Assembly: GCA_029551925.1 (NCBI GenBank)
Contig: JAKPEO010000034.1
Location: 30,196 to 94,195 of the forward strand
Length of the DNA stretch: 64,000 nucleotides
Source of the DNA: a bacterium
Lineage (GTDB): Bacteria; JAGOBX01
Direction: 5' to 3'
Under the pieces are notes generated by a model that saw nothing but the letters and a program-made list of their open reading frames with translations, searched no databases and was not told where the DNA came from. Position numbers and translations under genes: made by a program. Every line of letters starts with the position of its first letter. Within the stretch, counting starts at the first letter, position 1. Positions 54,629-62,935 of the stretch are shown one piece after another.

Positions 54629-55834
54629 TTAAAGAGCTGGCGGATTAAATGTCTCATGCCATGGCAGTCCGTGAATATTCAATTTCTCCATAAACGGTTC
54701 CGGATCAAATTCTTCAACATTATAGACGCCAGGTCGATGCCAAACCTTTGTCAGCATCAACATTGCGCCAATTACCGCAGGCACGCCTGTTGTATAAGAT
54801 ATTGCTTGTGATTTTACTTCTTTATAACATTCTTCGTGGTCACAAATATTATAAACATAATATTTTAAGTTTTTACCGTCTTTAACTCCTTCTATCACAC
54901 AACCGATACAAGTTTTGCCTTTTGTGCGCGGACCTAATGACGCTGGATCAGGCAGCACCGCTTTTAAAAATTGCAGCGGCACAATTTCCATACCATTATA
55001 ATTTATCGGATTTATTGATGTCATTCCTACATTCTGTAAAACTTTTAAATGCGTTAAATAATTATCTGAAAATGTCATCCAAAATCTTATGCGCTTCACT
55101 CCTTTTATGTTCTGCGCTAATGATTCTAATTCCTCGTGATATAATAAATAAATCTTTTTCGGACCTATTACAGGAAAATCAAATACTTTATTTATTTCCA
55201 ATGGCTCGGTTATTTTCCAGTCGCCATTTTCAAAATATCTGCCTTTTGCTGTAACTTCGCGAATATTTATTTCAGGATTGAAATTAGTGGCAAACGGATA
55301 ACCGTGATCGCCTGCATTTGCGTCAATTATATCTATATAGTGTATTTCATCAAAATATTTTTTCTGAGCGTATGCGCAAAAAATATTTGTCACGCCCGGA
55401 TCAAACCCGCAACCCAATAATGCCATTATTCCTTTTTTTTTAAATTTATCTCTATATGCCCACTGCCATTTATATTCAAATTTTGCTGTATCAGGCGGCT
55501 CGTAATTCGCAGTATCTAAATAATCTGCACCTGTTGCTAAACACGCATCCATAATCGGCAAATCTTGATAAGGCAGCGCGACATTTATCACTATATCAGG
55601 TTTGTATCTATTTATTAATGCTACTAATTCTTCCACATTATCAGCATTAACTTGCGCTGTCTCAATATTTGTCTTAGGTTTCTGCATCTCAATTATTTCA
55701 GTTTTTAATTTATCACATTTTGATAATGTTCGGCTTGCTATACATATATCGCTGAATACTTCCGGTATCTGACAGCATTTATGCGCAACTACACTACCCA
55801 CTCCGCCCGCGCCAATAATTAATGCTCTACTCAT
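54629..55834 (-). CDS. carboxynorspermidine dehydrogenase (saccharopine dehydrogenase family)
   Basis: About 401 residues. Rossmann start ALIIGAGGVGSVVAHKC, then CIASRTLSKC and IVINVALPYQD, ATGADYLDTANYEPP, LLGCGFDPGVTNIFCAYA and DANAGDHGYPFATNFNPEINIREV, the pattern of carboxynorspermidine (carboxyspermidine) dehydrogenases rather than of fungal saccharopine reductases. It reductively joins aspartate semialdehyde with a diamine in the alternative spermidine route. Its partner decarboxylase is not in the window. ATG 55834 is chosen because GGAGGGG is 7 nt upstream. The 97-nt upstream gap has a TTGACT but no good -10. Confidence 0.88.
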   Translation of the reverse strand: MSRALIIGAGGVGSVVAHKCCQIPEVFSDICIASRTLSKCDKLKTEIIEMQKPKTNIETAQVNADNVEELVALINRYKPDIVINVALPYQDLPIMDACLATGADYLDTANYEPPDTAKFEYKWQWAYRDKFKKKGIMALLGCGFDPGVTNIFCAYAQKKYFDEIHYIDIIDANAGDHGYPFATNFNPEINIREVTAKGRYFENGDWKITEPLEINKVFDFPVIGPKKIYLLYHEELESLAQNIKGVKRIRFWMTFSDNYLTHLKVLQNVGMTSINPINYNGMEIVPLQFLKAVLPDPASLGPRTKGKTCIGCVIEGVKDGKNLKYYVYNICDHEECYKEVKSQAISYTTGVPAVIGAMLMLTKVWHRPGVYNVEEFDPEPFMEKLNIHGLPWHETFNPPAL

Positions 55835-55937
55835 ATTCAAGCCCCTCCTTATTTTTCTTAATCTTTGCTAAAAAAAATACAAAGTCAAATTGTAATTATT
55901 TATTTCCGTTTTTCAAGATTTTTTTGTTTTATTTTAT

Positions 55938-56690
55938 TCAAATTATAAATTCGTCGCCGTCTCTGCCTGCGACAGCATTATCAAAAATCTGATGCGCTAT
56001 TTTTTCGGCATTATTGCGTTTGTCAAAATTATCATATACTTCCGCATCAAAATGCACTAACACCAATTTTTTTGCTGATGCTTCTTTTGCTATTTGTGCG
56101 GCTGTCTCTGGATTTAGATGCGGCCAGTTAGGATTTGTATAGCCGCTAGGATTAGCGCATTCAGTCAATAATATATCAGCATTTTTTGATAATTTCACGG
56201 CATTTTCGCAATACCCTGTATCCGGACAATATGTTATTACTTTGCCAGATACTTCTATTCTTATACCTTGACAATATATAGAATGTCTCATCGCTAATAT
56301 TTCGCAATCAAATGGTATTTTTTGATAGTCAATCGGCATTTCTAAAATTTCAATCGGGTATTTTATATCTTTCAACGGAGTAGTAAATGGCGCTTCTATA
56401 AAAAACTTAAAAAATTTTTTGGCATTATTTGGCCCTATTATAAAAAGTTTATTTTTTATTTTAAATTTCGGCAGTATGTGCAGACCTACAGTATGGTCTA
56501 AATGATAATGACTTATAAATAAATAAACCGGTTTATCTTCTATTAAATAATTGTCTAATTTATAAATGCCGTTACCTGCATCTAAAACAATATAATAATT
56601 CGGAATATCTACAAGTATTGATATTGTATTACCTGTTGCCGTATCATACCAGCCATTTGTTCCGAGTAATATTACTTTACAATTATTCAT
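55938..56690 (-). CDS. MBL-fold metallohydrolase
   Basis: A 250-residue beta-lactamase-fold protein related to RNase Z-like and phosphodiesterase-type hydrolases. The metal motif SHYHLDHTVG (about 79-88) is complete; TYCPDTGYCENA and LLTECAN supply further ligands, and LVLVHFDAEVYD ends the site. No signal peptide or RNA-binding exosite is seen, so the substrate is open. It is encoded 5 nt downstream of the MFS permease and is probably co-expressed. Confidence 0.8.
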   Translation of the reverse strand: MNNCKVILLGTNGWYDTATGNTISILVDIPNYYIVLDAGNGIYKLDNYLIEDKPVYLFISHYHLDHTVGLHILPKFKIKNKLFIIGPNNAKKFFKFFIEAPFTTPLKDIKYPIEILEMPIDYQKIPFDCEILAMRHSIYCQGIRIEVSGKVITYCPDTGYCENAVKLSKNADILLTECANPSGYTNPNWPHLNPETAAQIAKEASAKKLVLVHFDAEVYDNFDKRNNAEKIAHQIFDNAVAGRDGDEFII

Positions 56691-56695
56691 AAAAT

Positions 56696-57868
56696 TTACC
56701 TCGTCTTATTTTTTTCGAGTCCAAATATCAACCGCAATTTCTTACGAAATATCAAAATTACAAACGCTAATAAAATAATAAATATTCCATTAAAATAAAA
56801 AGGCATTGAATAATCATTTTTTTTACTTAAAATGCCGCTGATATATGAAAATGGTATAGATGCCGCAAGTTGCGCCATTAAAAAAAATCCGAAACTAAAG
56901 CCCAATCTGTTTTTATTAAATACAAAAGTTACAAGGATACCGAGCATCAGCGTGCATACTGCATCGCCAAATGTATGAAGTAATCTACAAATTATAAACG
57001 AATAAAATTGTTCGCTATATCCAGTCAAAAACTGAAAAACCCCGCATAAAATCAAACCAAATGCATATGCTAATACAAGATATTTTGTCTTTAAAATTTT
57101 ACCGATTATCAATGTTACAGCCGCTATCCAAAAACCGAGAATTATAAAAATATTGCCTATCTGAACATCAGTAAGTTTAATATTATTCTTCATCAATAAA
57201 GTATATGATGTCTGCTCAACTCCATAATGCGAATAAAAAATCGCTGTTATTAAAATAAACAAAATAACTTTTAAATTTTTTATATCTTGCAAATAATCTG
57301 ATATTTTAAACTGCACTTTTTGGGGCAATTGACTTTTATAGATAAAAATAAAAATCAACAAGATTATCAAAATATCAAATTTAAAAACTTGCGGATATTC
57401 AAAATATTTTGTTAATATTCCGGCAGTAAAAGGTCCGACCATAAATCCCAAAGTTGCACAAATATAAAAAAGCGTAATATATGTTGTGTTTGATTGTTCA
57501 TCAAGCGCAGAATAAAATGCGGTATTCAGCGATATAAGAAATAAGACAGAACCGATACCGCCAAAAAAATATGCAATTAAAAAAAATAAAAAACTATCAA
57601 AAAACGCTATGCCAGCCAGCCAAAGCAATATGCCTATTGCGCCAACCACAATAATTTTTCGAGAGCCTAAATAATCTGTTAATATTCCAAACGGCAGCAT
57701 TGTAATCAACGATATCACATTAAATAGCGTAAATATTAAGCCGATATTAACATCTGGAATATCTAATGACTTTGCATACAGCGGAAAATATATCATCAAA
57801 AACCAAATATGAAAATAATATAAAAAATGCAAAATATAATAATTCAAATATTTTCGATAATTTTCCAT
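56696..57868 (-). CDS. major facilitator superfamily transporter
   Basis: A 390-residue protein with about 12 hydrophobic segments. The loop between helices 2 and 3 has PFGILTDYLGSRKIIVVG, the MFS signature (GxxxDxxGxRxxxxxG). The substrate cannot be told. The 152 nt between it and hisG upstream are AT-rich with a TCGATTTTCGATTCGATT run and no clear terminator or gene. Confidence 0.8.
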   Translation of the reverse strand: MENYRKYLNYYILHFLYYFHIWFLMIYFPLYAKSLDIPDVNIGLIFTLFNVISLITMLPFGILTDYLGSRKIIVVGAIGILLWLAGIAFFDSFLFFLIAYFFGGIGSVLFLISLNTAFYSALDEQSNTTYITLFYICATLGFMVGPFTAGILTKYFEYPQVFKFDILIILLIFIFIYKSQLPQKVQFKISDYLQDIKNLKVILFILITAIFYSHYGVEQTSYTLLMKNNIKLTDVQIGNIFIILGFWIAAVTLIIGKILKTKYLVLAYAFGLILCGVFQFLTGYSEQFYSFIICRLLHTFGDAVCTLMLGILVTFVFNKNRLGFSFGFFLMAQLAASIPFSYISGILSKKNDYSMPFYFNGIFIILLAFVILIFRKKLRLIFGLEKNKTR

Positions 57869-58020
57869 AATAAATAAAAAAGTTCTAATTTGATTTTTTT
57901 CGATTTTCGATTCGATTAGTATTTTTGTATTTTATTTGTTTTATTTTTTATTCATAAGATATTTTTATTTTTTTGTAGTTAAGTTATTGGTTATTTAATA
58001 CGCAATATACCATCGCTTAT

Positions 58021-58893
58021 TTACGGTATAACTTTATTCAATGGATATTCAACAATATCCACTGCCCCAGCTTCTTTTAATTGAATTATTATTTTACGCG
58101 CTTCACGCTCGTCAATAACAGTATTAACGGCGCACCATTCGCTATTTGCAAGCGTATTAATTGTCGGAGATTTCATCGCAGGCAAAACTTTTAATACCTT
58201 ATCCAAATCAAATTTCAAAACATTGCACATCAGTCCTACTTTCGTCTCGCTCTCTATCGCTGATTTCAAAAGCATTGCGATTGTTTCTATTTTTTTGCGT
58301 TTCCATTCATCATTATACGCTTCTTTATTCATTATTAGCCGCGTAGTCGAAACCATTATTTCGTCAATTATCACTAATTTATTAGCACGCAGCGAACTAC
58401 CTGTTTCAGTAACCTCAACAATAGCATCGGCTAAATGCGGAGGCTTGACTTCTGTCGCGCCCCAACTAAATTCCACTTTTGCTGTCACTCCATGTTTCTT
58501 TAAATAATCAGTTGTTAAATTTACTACCTCCGTCGCTATTCGCTTGCCTTCTAAATCCTTCACGCTTTTTATATTAGAATTTTCAGGAGCCGCTAATACC
58601 CAACGCACCGGCTTGCTCGTGGCTTTGGAATACATTAATTCCGCTATTTCTATAACATCTGCACGATTTTCTGCTATCCAATCAGCGCCCGTTATTCCAG
58701 CATCTAATACTCCGTCTTGCACATAACGCGCCATTTCCTGCGCACGTATCATCATACAAGATATTTCGTCATCGTCAATCGTAGGAAAATACGAACGCGA
58801 CGATACTGTTATTTTAAATCCAGCTTTATTAAAAACATTTACAGTAGCATCTGATAAACTGCCTTTTGGTATTCCTAATTTTATCTGTTTCAT
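58021..58893 (-). CDS. hisG: ATP phosphoribosyltransferase, long form
   Basis: A 290-residue enzyme of the long HisG type, which includes the C-terminal regulatory domain (about 215-290) that binds histidine. It has LGIPKGSL at the start, [10 protein letters not shown], a [11 protein letters not shown] segment and the phosphate loop [14 protein letters not shown]. It catalyses the first step of histidine synthesis and does not need HisZ. It is 24 nt downstream of hisI in one unit; other his genes are absent. Confidence 0.95.
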   Translation of the reverse strand: MKQIKLGIPKGSLSDATVNVFNKAGFKITVSSRSYFPTIDDDEISCMMIRAQEMARYVQDGVLDAGITGADWIAENRADVIEIAELMYSKATSKPVRWVLAAPENSNIKSVKDLEGKRIATEVVNLTTDYLKKHGVTAKVEFSWGATEVKPPHLADAIVEVTETGSSLRANKLVIIDEIMVSTTRLIMNKEAYNDEWKRKKIETIAMLLKSAIESETKVGLMCNVLKFDLDKVLKVLPAMKSPTINTLANSEWCAVNTVIDEREARKIIIQLKEAGAVDIVEYPLNKVIP

Positions 58894-58917
58894 CTTTTAT
58901 TATCGCTCCCTTTATAC

Positions 58918-59262
58918 TTACATAATTTCTATTAATTTGCCCTCTTCTACTTTTCGATAAAAACAACTGCGTTTATTTGTATGACACGCAGCACCACCAA
59001 TTTGTTCGACTTTTAATACCACAGTATCTAAATCGCAATCTACTAATATTTCCTTAACTTTTTGAGTATTTCCAGATGTCAACCCTTTTGTCCATAACTC
59101 GTTTCTTGACCTGCTCCAATAAGTAGCCAAGCCTGTCTCAAGCGTTTTTTTCCACGCTTCTTCATTCATAAACGCAACCATTAATATTTCACCTGTTTTA
59201 TAATCCTGCGCTATCGCCGGCAGTAATCCGCCGTTAATTTTACTAAAATCTAATTTTATCAT
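58918..59262 (-). CDS. hisI: phosphoribosyl-AMP cyclohydrolase
   Basis: A 114-residue stand-alone HisI domain with no HisE fusion. It has [32 protein letters not shown], the metal site CDLDTVV and [11 protein letters not shown]. It opens the ring of PR-AMP in histidine synthesis. A strong GAGGTGAT site lies 7 nt before the ATG, and a promoter is seen at 59321-59294. Confidence 0.95.
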   Translation of the reverse strand: MIKLDFSKINGGLLPAIAQDYKTGEILMVAFMNEEAWKKTLETGLATYWSRSRNELWTKGLTSGNTQKVKEILVDCDLDTVVLKVEQIGGAACHTNKRSCFYRKVEEGKLIEIM

Positions 59263-59293
59263 AAATTACTATCACCTCATAATTTTTTTTTTA

Positions 59294-59321
59294 ATATTAA
59301 TATTTATAAAAAATTAGTCAA
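59294..59321 (-). promoter_or_regulatory. sigma-70 promoter of hisI-hisG
   Basis: Minus-strand TTGACT (59321-59316), 16-nt spacer, TAATAT (59299-59294). The predicted start is near 59287, about 25 nt before the hisI ATG. No his-leader peptide or attenuator fits in this space. Confidence 0.5.
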
Positions 59322-59332
59322 TCATTTTTTTA

Positions 59333-59361
59333 TTTCAATTTTTTTTGTTTTCTAATATAAT
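59333..59361 (+). promoter_or_regulatory. possible promoter of the GT4/GT-C pair
   Basis: A perfect TATAAT at 59356-59361 with a weak -35 (TTTCAA, 59333-59338) at 17 nt. The -10 ends 13 nt before ATG 59375, so the leader would be very short; no ribosome binding site is seen. Confidence 0.4.
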
Positions 59362-59374
59362 TCCCTATTAATTT

Positions 59375-60508
59375 ATGAAAATTACAATTGATGCAACTTA
59401 TATTTTAAATAATAAAACAGGCATCGGCTATTATACCGAAGGACTTATAAATTCTTTAATACAATACGACAAAACAAACGACTATACTCTTTTTTATAAT
59501 TGCTTGAAACCGCAAAAATACCGTATTCCTGCAAATCTCCCGCAAAATTTTAAAAATAAATTCTTCAAAATTCCGCGACGCTATCTTATGAAATTATGGA
59601 ATCTCAATATTTTTCCTAATACTTTTATTTTAGGCAATCCTGATATTTTTATATGCACTGGCTTGCACATCCCTTGCAATCTCAAATCTAAAAAATTATC
59701 TATTGTTTACGATTTATCTTTTTTAGTTGATGATTTTACTTATACGCTTGACCAAAAAAAAAAATTAGATGCGCTCATTAAAAAAATTCTCGATGTCTCG
59801 AATTTCATTATTACTACTTCAATTAATACAAAAAACGATTTAATTAAATTTTATCAATATCCACAAAATAAAATTGAGGTGGTATATGGCGCGCTTATTA
59901 ATATGCCAAATATAGATAATTTAAAAAATTCCGAAAACATACAAATCACTAATATTTTAAATAATGAAAAAATTACAATTAATAATTTCAATTATTTCTT
60001 ATTTGTCGGCTCGCTCGAAAAAAGAAAAAATTTATCAATTATTATAAAAGCGGTAAAATTATTAAATGATAAATCGAATACTAAATTTATATTCGCCGGC
60101 AAACCTGATAATGACTATGAAAATCTAAAAAAACTAATTTTTCAATATAATCTAACAAATAAATTTATCTTTACCGGCTATATTGACAACCAAACTAAAT
60201 GGCGTCTTTATAAAAATTGTTGTGCGGTTCTATATCCGTCGGTATATGAAGGCTTCGGTTATCCAATACTTGAAGCGTATTATTTTAATAAACCTATTAT
60301 CACTACACGCTGTGGGTCAATACCCGAACTCGCAGGAGAGACCTCACTATATATTGAATTTGACAAACCAGAACAATTATCTATAATTATCCAAAAATTT
60401 ATTGAAAATCAAATTACAATAAATTATACTGAAATAAAATCACAATTATCAAAATTTAATTGGCGATTATCAATATCTAAATTTTTAGAAATCTACAATA
60501 AATTATGA
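59375..60508 (+). CDS. glycosyltransferase family 4
   Basis: A 377-residue GT-B enzyme without membrane helices. It starts ITIDATYILNNKTGIGYYTEGL, the sugar-acceptor loop of GT4 enzymes, and has FLFVGSLEKRKNL (about 209), FTGYIDNQTKWRLYKNC and the donor-binding EGFGYPILEAYYFNKPIITTRCGSIPE region (about 290-315, with the EX7E glutamates). Mannosyl- or glucosyl-transfer from a nucleotide sugar is likely. It overlaps the membrane GT-C-like gene by 4 nt (ATGA). Confidence 0.85.
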   Translation: MKITIDATYILNNKTGIGYYTEGLINSLIQYDKTNDYTLFYNCLKPQKYRIPANLPQNFKNKFFKIPRRYLMKLWNLNIFPNTFILGNPDIFICTGLHIPCNLKSKKLSIVYDLSFLVDDFTYTLDQKKKLDALIKKILDVSNFIITTSINTKNDLIKFYQYPQNKIEVVYGALINMPNIDNLKNSENIQITNILNNEKITINNFNYFLFVGSLEKRKNLSIIIKAVKLLNDKSNTKFIFAGKPDNDYENLKKLIFQYNLTNKFIFTGYIDNQTKWRLYKNCCAVLYPSVYEGFGYPILEAYYFNKPIITTRCGSIPELAGETSLYIEFDKPEQLSIIIQKFIENQITINYTEIKSQLSKFNWRLSISKFLEIYNKL

Positions 60509-62124
60509 TAAAATTATTAACACGCATTATTTATTTTTCGCTGTTTTTCGGCGCGCTATTAAAATCTTTTCAATATTCGGCTGAAACGCTGAATATTAAT
60601 TTCACTACTATTCATCTATTAGTATTTTTATTCAGTTTTATGATTATTGTAAATACCATAAAATTCTCTCTGTATTTTATTATGCAAATTGAAGAAAATA
60701 AAATTAATGATATTCTATATTTTATGTGTCTGCCGTTTTTCACTCTGTATTTCCAGCCACAGATACATCAGTATTTCAAAAATTATTTTAAATTCGACTC
60801 GAGCGCAATAAAATATCATTTTTATTTTGTAATCTTTACGGCGCTGCTAATTTTATTTGGTAATCTGCTTTTAATAATATATAAAAACCGCGAAAAATTA
60901 AATAACTCCAAATCCGCTGATAAAATATATAAATATTATCTTTTACTTTTTTTAATTTTGATTTATGGGTTTTTAATGATTACTTCTCAAATTCACGGTA
61001 TTCACGGCGACGAAATTAATCATATCTGGCTCGCAGACTCGCTAAAAAATGATTTTGATGTTAATCTGATAAACAATACTCCACAAAATCAATATTTTCT
61101 CATAGCGCATTATTTCTTTAAAAATAATAATTCGCAAGTATATACAAGTGTAATGCCGGGAACCGCACTATTTTCTATGCCTTTATATTTTTTATTAAAA
61201 ACTCTCGGAATACGCATATTTATTTTCATATGCTCAATAATATTAGCGGTATTTCTTTATAATTATCTAATTTATAAAAATATTAAGCCGTTTTTCGCAT
61301 TTATTGCGATATTAGTTAGTTTATCATTACATCCAATAAATGTCTATTCTTCGCAAATATACCCTGAATTAATTGCGGCATTATTATCGCTCTTAACAAT
61401 TATTTTTTTTGAAAAAGCCAAACCGATATTTTCCGCGCTATTCTGCGCATTACTAATTTATTTTCATATAAAATATATTGCGCTCATCGGATTATTAATA
61501 GCGATTATTTTATTTTTCTATCGTTCTACTCCGCAAAAAAATAAATTTGTTTTTTTGATTTTTTTGGCGATATTCTCAATCCCTTTTGAATTATACATTT
61601 TTAATATTTACAATTCGTTCAATCCTTTTAGTCCGTATATTTTCGGAAGCGACAGCGCGCCGTATTCGTTCTTCCAGCTACTAAAATTAAATGTGCTATC
61701 AAATAATTTTTTTAAACAATTATATTTGAATTTATTTGATTTACAATTCGGACTATTTATAAATAATCCTCTGTATTTATTTATTTTCTTCGCTATTATA
61801 ACAATTTCATTAAAAAACCCAAAAAAATATGGGCATTTTTTGATTTTAATATTCGGCTATACATTCTATCTATTTTTAAATAATCAAAATTATAACGGTT
61901 ATTCGCCATTTAATAGATTATTAACTCCGATATTACCATTTAGCGCAGTTTTTTTTGCCGAATATCTTCAATCTTTAACAAATAAAAAAATTAAAATTTT
62001 ATTAATTGCAGGATTTATTATTTCTTTTACAATTTCCAGTATTTTTATTCTTTTGCCTATTTCGCGCTATCCGAATTTTTATGGATACAATAGCATTTAC
62101 AATCTTATACGAAATAAAAAATAA
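60505..62124 (+). CDS. polytopic membrane protein, GT-C glycosyltransferase-like
   Basis: A 539-residue protein with about 11-13 hydrophobic segments. After about helix 4 the first extracytoplasmic loop carries IHGIHGDEINHI (about residue 163-168), with an acidic pair in the position of the GT-C catalytic acid, then a later SSQIYPELIA segment. The layout fits the PMT/ArnT-like GT-C class using polyprenyl-phosphate sugars. No Pfam-level signature is certain. Overlap with the GT4 gene supports a glycan role. Its 3' end faces surE across 22 nt. Confidence 0.6.
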   Translation: MIKLLTRIIYFSLFFGALLKSFQYSAETLNINFTTIHLLVFLFSFMIIVNTIKFSLYFIMQIEENKINDILYFMCLPFFTLYFQPQIHQYFKNYFKFDSSAIKYHFYFVIFTALLILFGNLLLIIYKNREKLNNSKSADKIYKYYLLLFLILIYGFLMITSQIHGIHGDEINHIWLADSLKNDFDVNLINNTPQNQYFLIAHYFFKNNNSQVYTSVMPGTALFSMPLYFLLKTLGIRIFIFICSIILAVFLYNYLIYKNIKPFFAFIAILVSLSLHPINVYSSQIYPELIAALLSLLTIIFFEKAKPIFSALFCALLIYFHIKYIALIGLLIAIILFFYRSTPQKNKFVFLIFLAIFSIPFELYIFNIYNSFNPFSPYIFGSDSAPYSFFQLLKLNVLSNNFFKQLYLNLFDLQFGLFINNPLYLFIFFAIITISLKNPKKYGHFLILIFGYTFYLFLNNQNYNGYSPFNRLLTPILPFSAVFFAEYLQSLTNKKIKILLIAGFIISFTISSIFILLPISRYPNFYGYNSIYNLIRNKK

Positions 62125-62146
62125 TTTTTGCGATTAATTTATTAAT

Positions 62147-62911
62147 TTATTTACGCTGGCATTTTTTTAAATAATTTTGGTCTGTAATATCCAATACCAA
62201 AGGCGTAATTGACGCATATTTATTTGAAATAGCATTATAATCGCTGTCCGGCGAATTTTGCCAAATAGGAGGCGCGCCGCCGAGCCAATAATAACTATGC
62301 CCTCCGCTATCTTTACGCTCTATAACTTGTTCTGGATATTTTCGCGAATCTAATTTTGTAAATTTCAAGCCCTTAATTTGCTTTAATGACTGAACTGCCG
62401 GAATATTCAAATTAAATGTTTTTATTTTTTCATCTCTGCCTTTATTACTACTGCAAAAATATTTTTTTATTACATTTACAGCGTATTTCGCAGCGATGTC
62501 AAATCTAAATCTTTTTTTAGAATTATTAGCCGGCTGCATTGACACAGCGATACCATTGAGATTGTGCATTCTTGCTTCAATCACTGCTCCGACAGTGCCT
62601 GAATAAAAAACATCTTCAGCTAAATTTGCGCCTGCATTAATTCCAGACACTACCAAATCCAATTTTTTGGTTTGAAATAATTTATACAAGCCCAATGCCA
62701 CGCAATCAGCAGGAGTGCCGTCTGAAATATATATATTTTTTTTTAACTGAATCAATCGTAATGGCTTGTGAATGCTTAATGATACGCCGACCGCGCTTCG
62801 CTGCGTTTCAGGCGCGATAATAATTACATCAGCGATTTTTTTCAATGCTTCCGCCAATAAATGCAAACCGTCAGAATGTATGCCGTCATCGTTTGTCAAT
62901 AAAATATTCAT
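62147..62911 (-). CDS. surE: 5'/3'-nucleotidase SurE
   Basis: A 254-residue protein of normal length. It has ILLTNDDGIHSDGL at the N-terminus (metal-binding Asp-Asp), IIAPETQRSAVGVSL, SDGTPADCV, VVSGINAGANLAEDVFYSGTVGAVIEA (Ser and Asn metal and phosphate contacts). It dephosphorylates nucleoside monophosphates, often in stationary phase. It lies 24 nt downstream of the dihydropyrimidinase-type gene in the same direction. Confidence 0.95.
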   Translation of the reverse strand: MNILLTNDDGIHSDGLHLLAEALKKIADVIIIAPETQRSAVGVSLSIHKPLRLIQLKKNIYISDGTPADCVALGLYKLFQTKKLDLVVSGINAGANLAEDVFYSGTVGAVIEARMHNLNGIAVSMQPANNSKKRFRFDIAAKYAVNVIKKYFCSSNKGRDEKIKTFNLNIPAVQSLKQIKGLKFTKLDSRKYPEQVIERKDSGGHSYYWLGGAPPIWQNSPDSDYNAISNKYASITPLVLDITDQNYLKKCQRK

Positions 62912-62935
62912 AATATATTCTCAAAAATTATTTTT

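Noticed and set aside
58894..59374. Histidine leader/attenuator
   Set aside because: No run of His codons and no terminator/antiterminator pair in the short leader before hisI.
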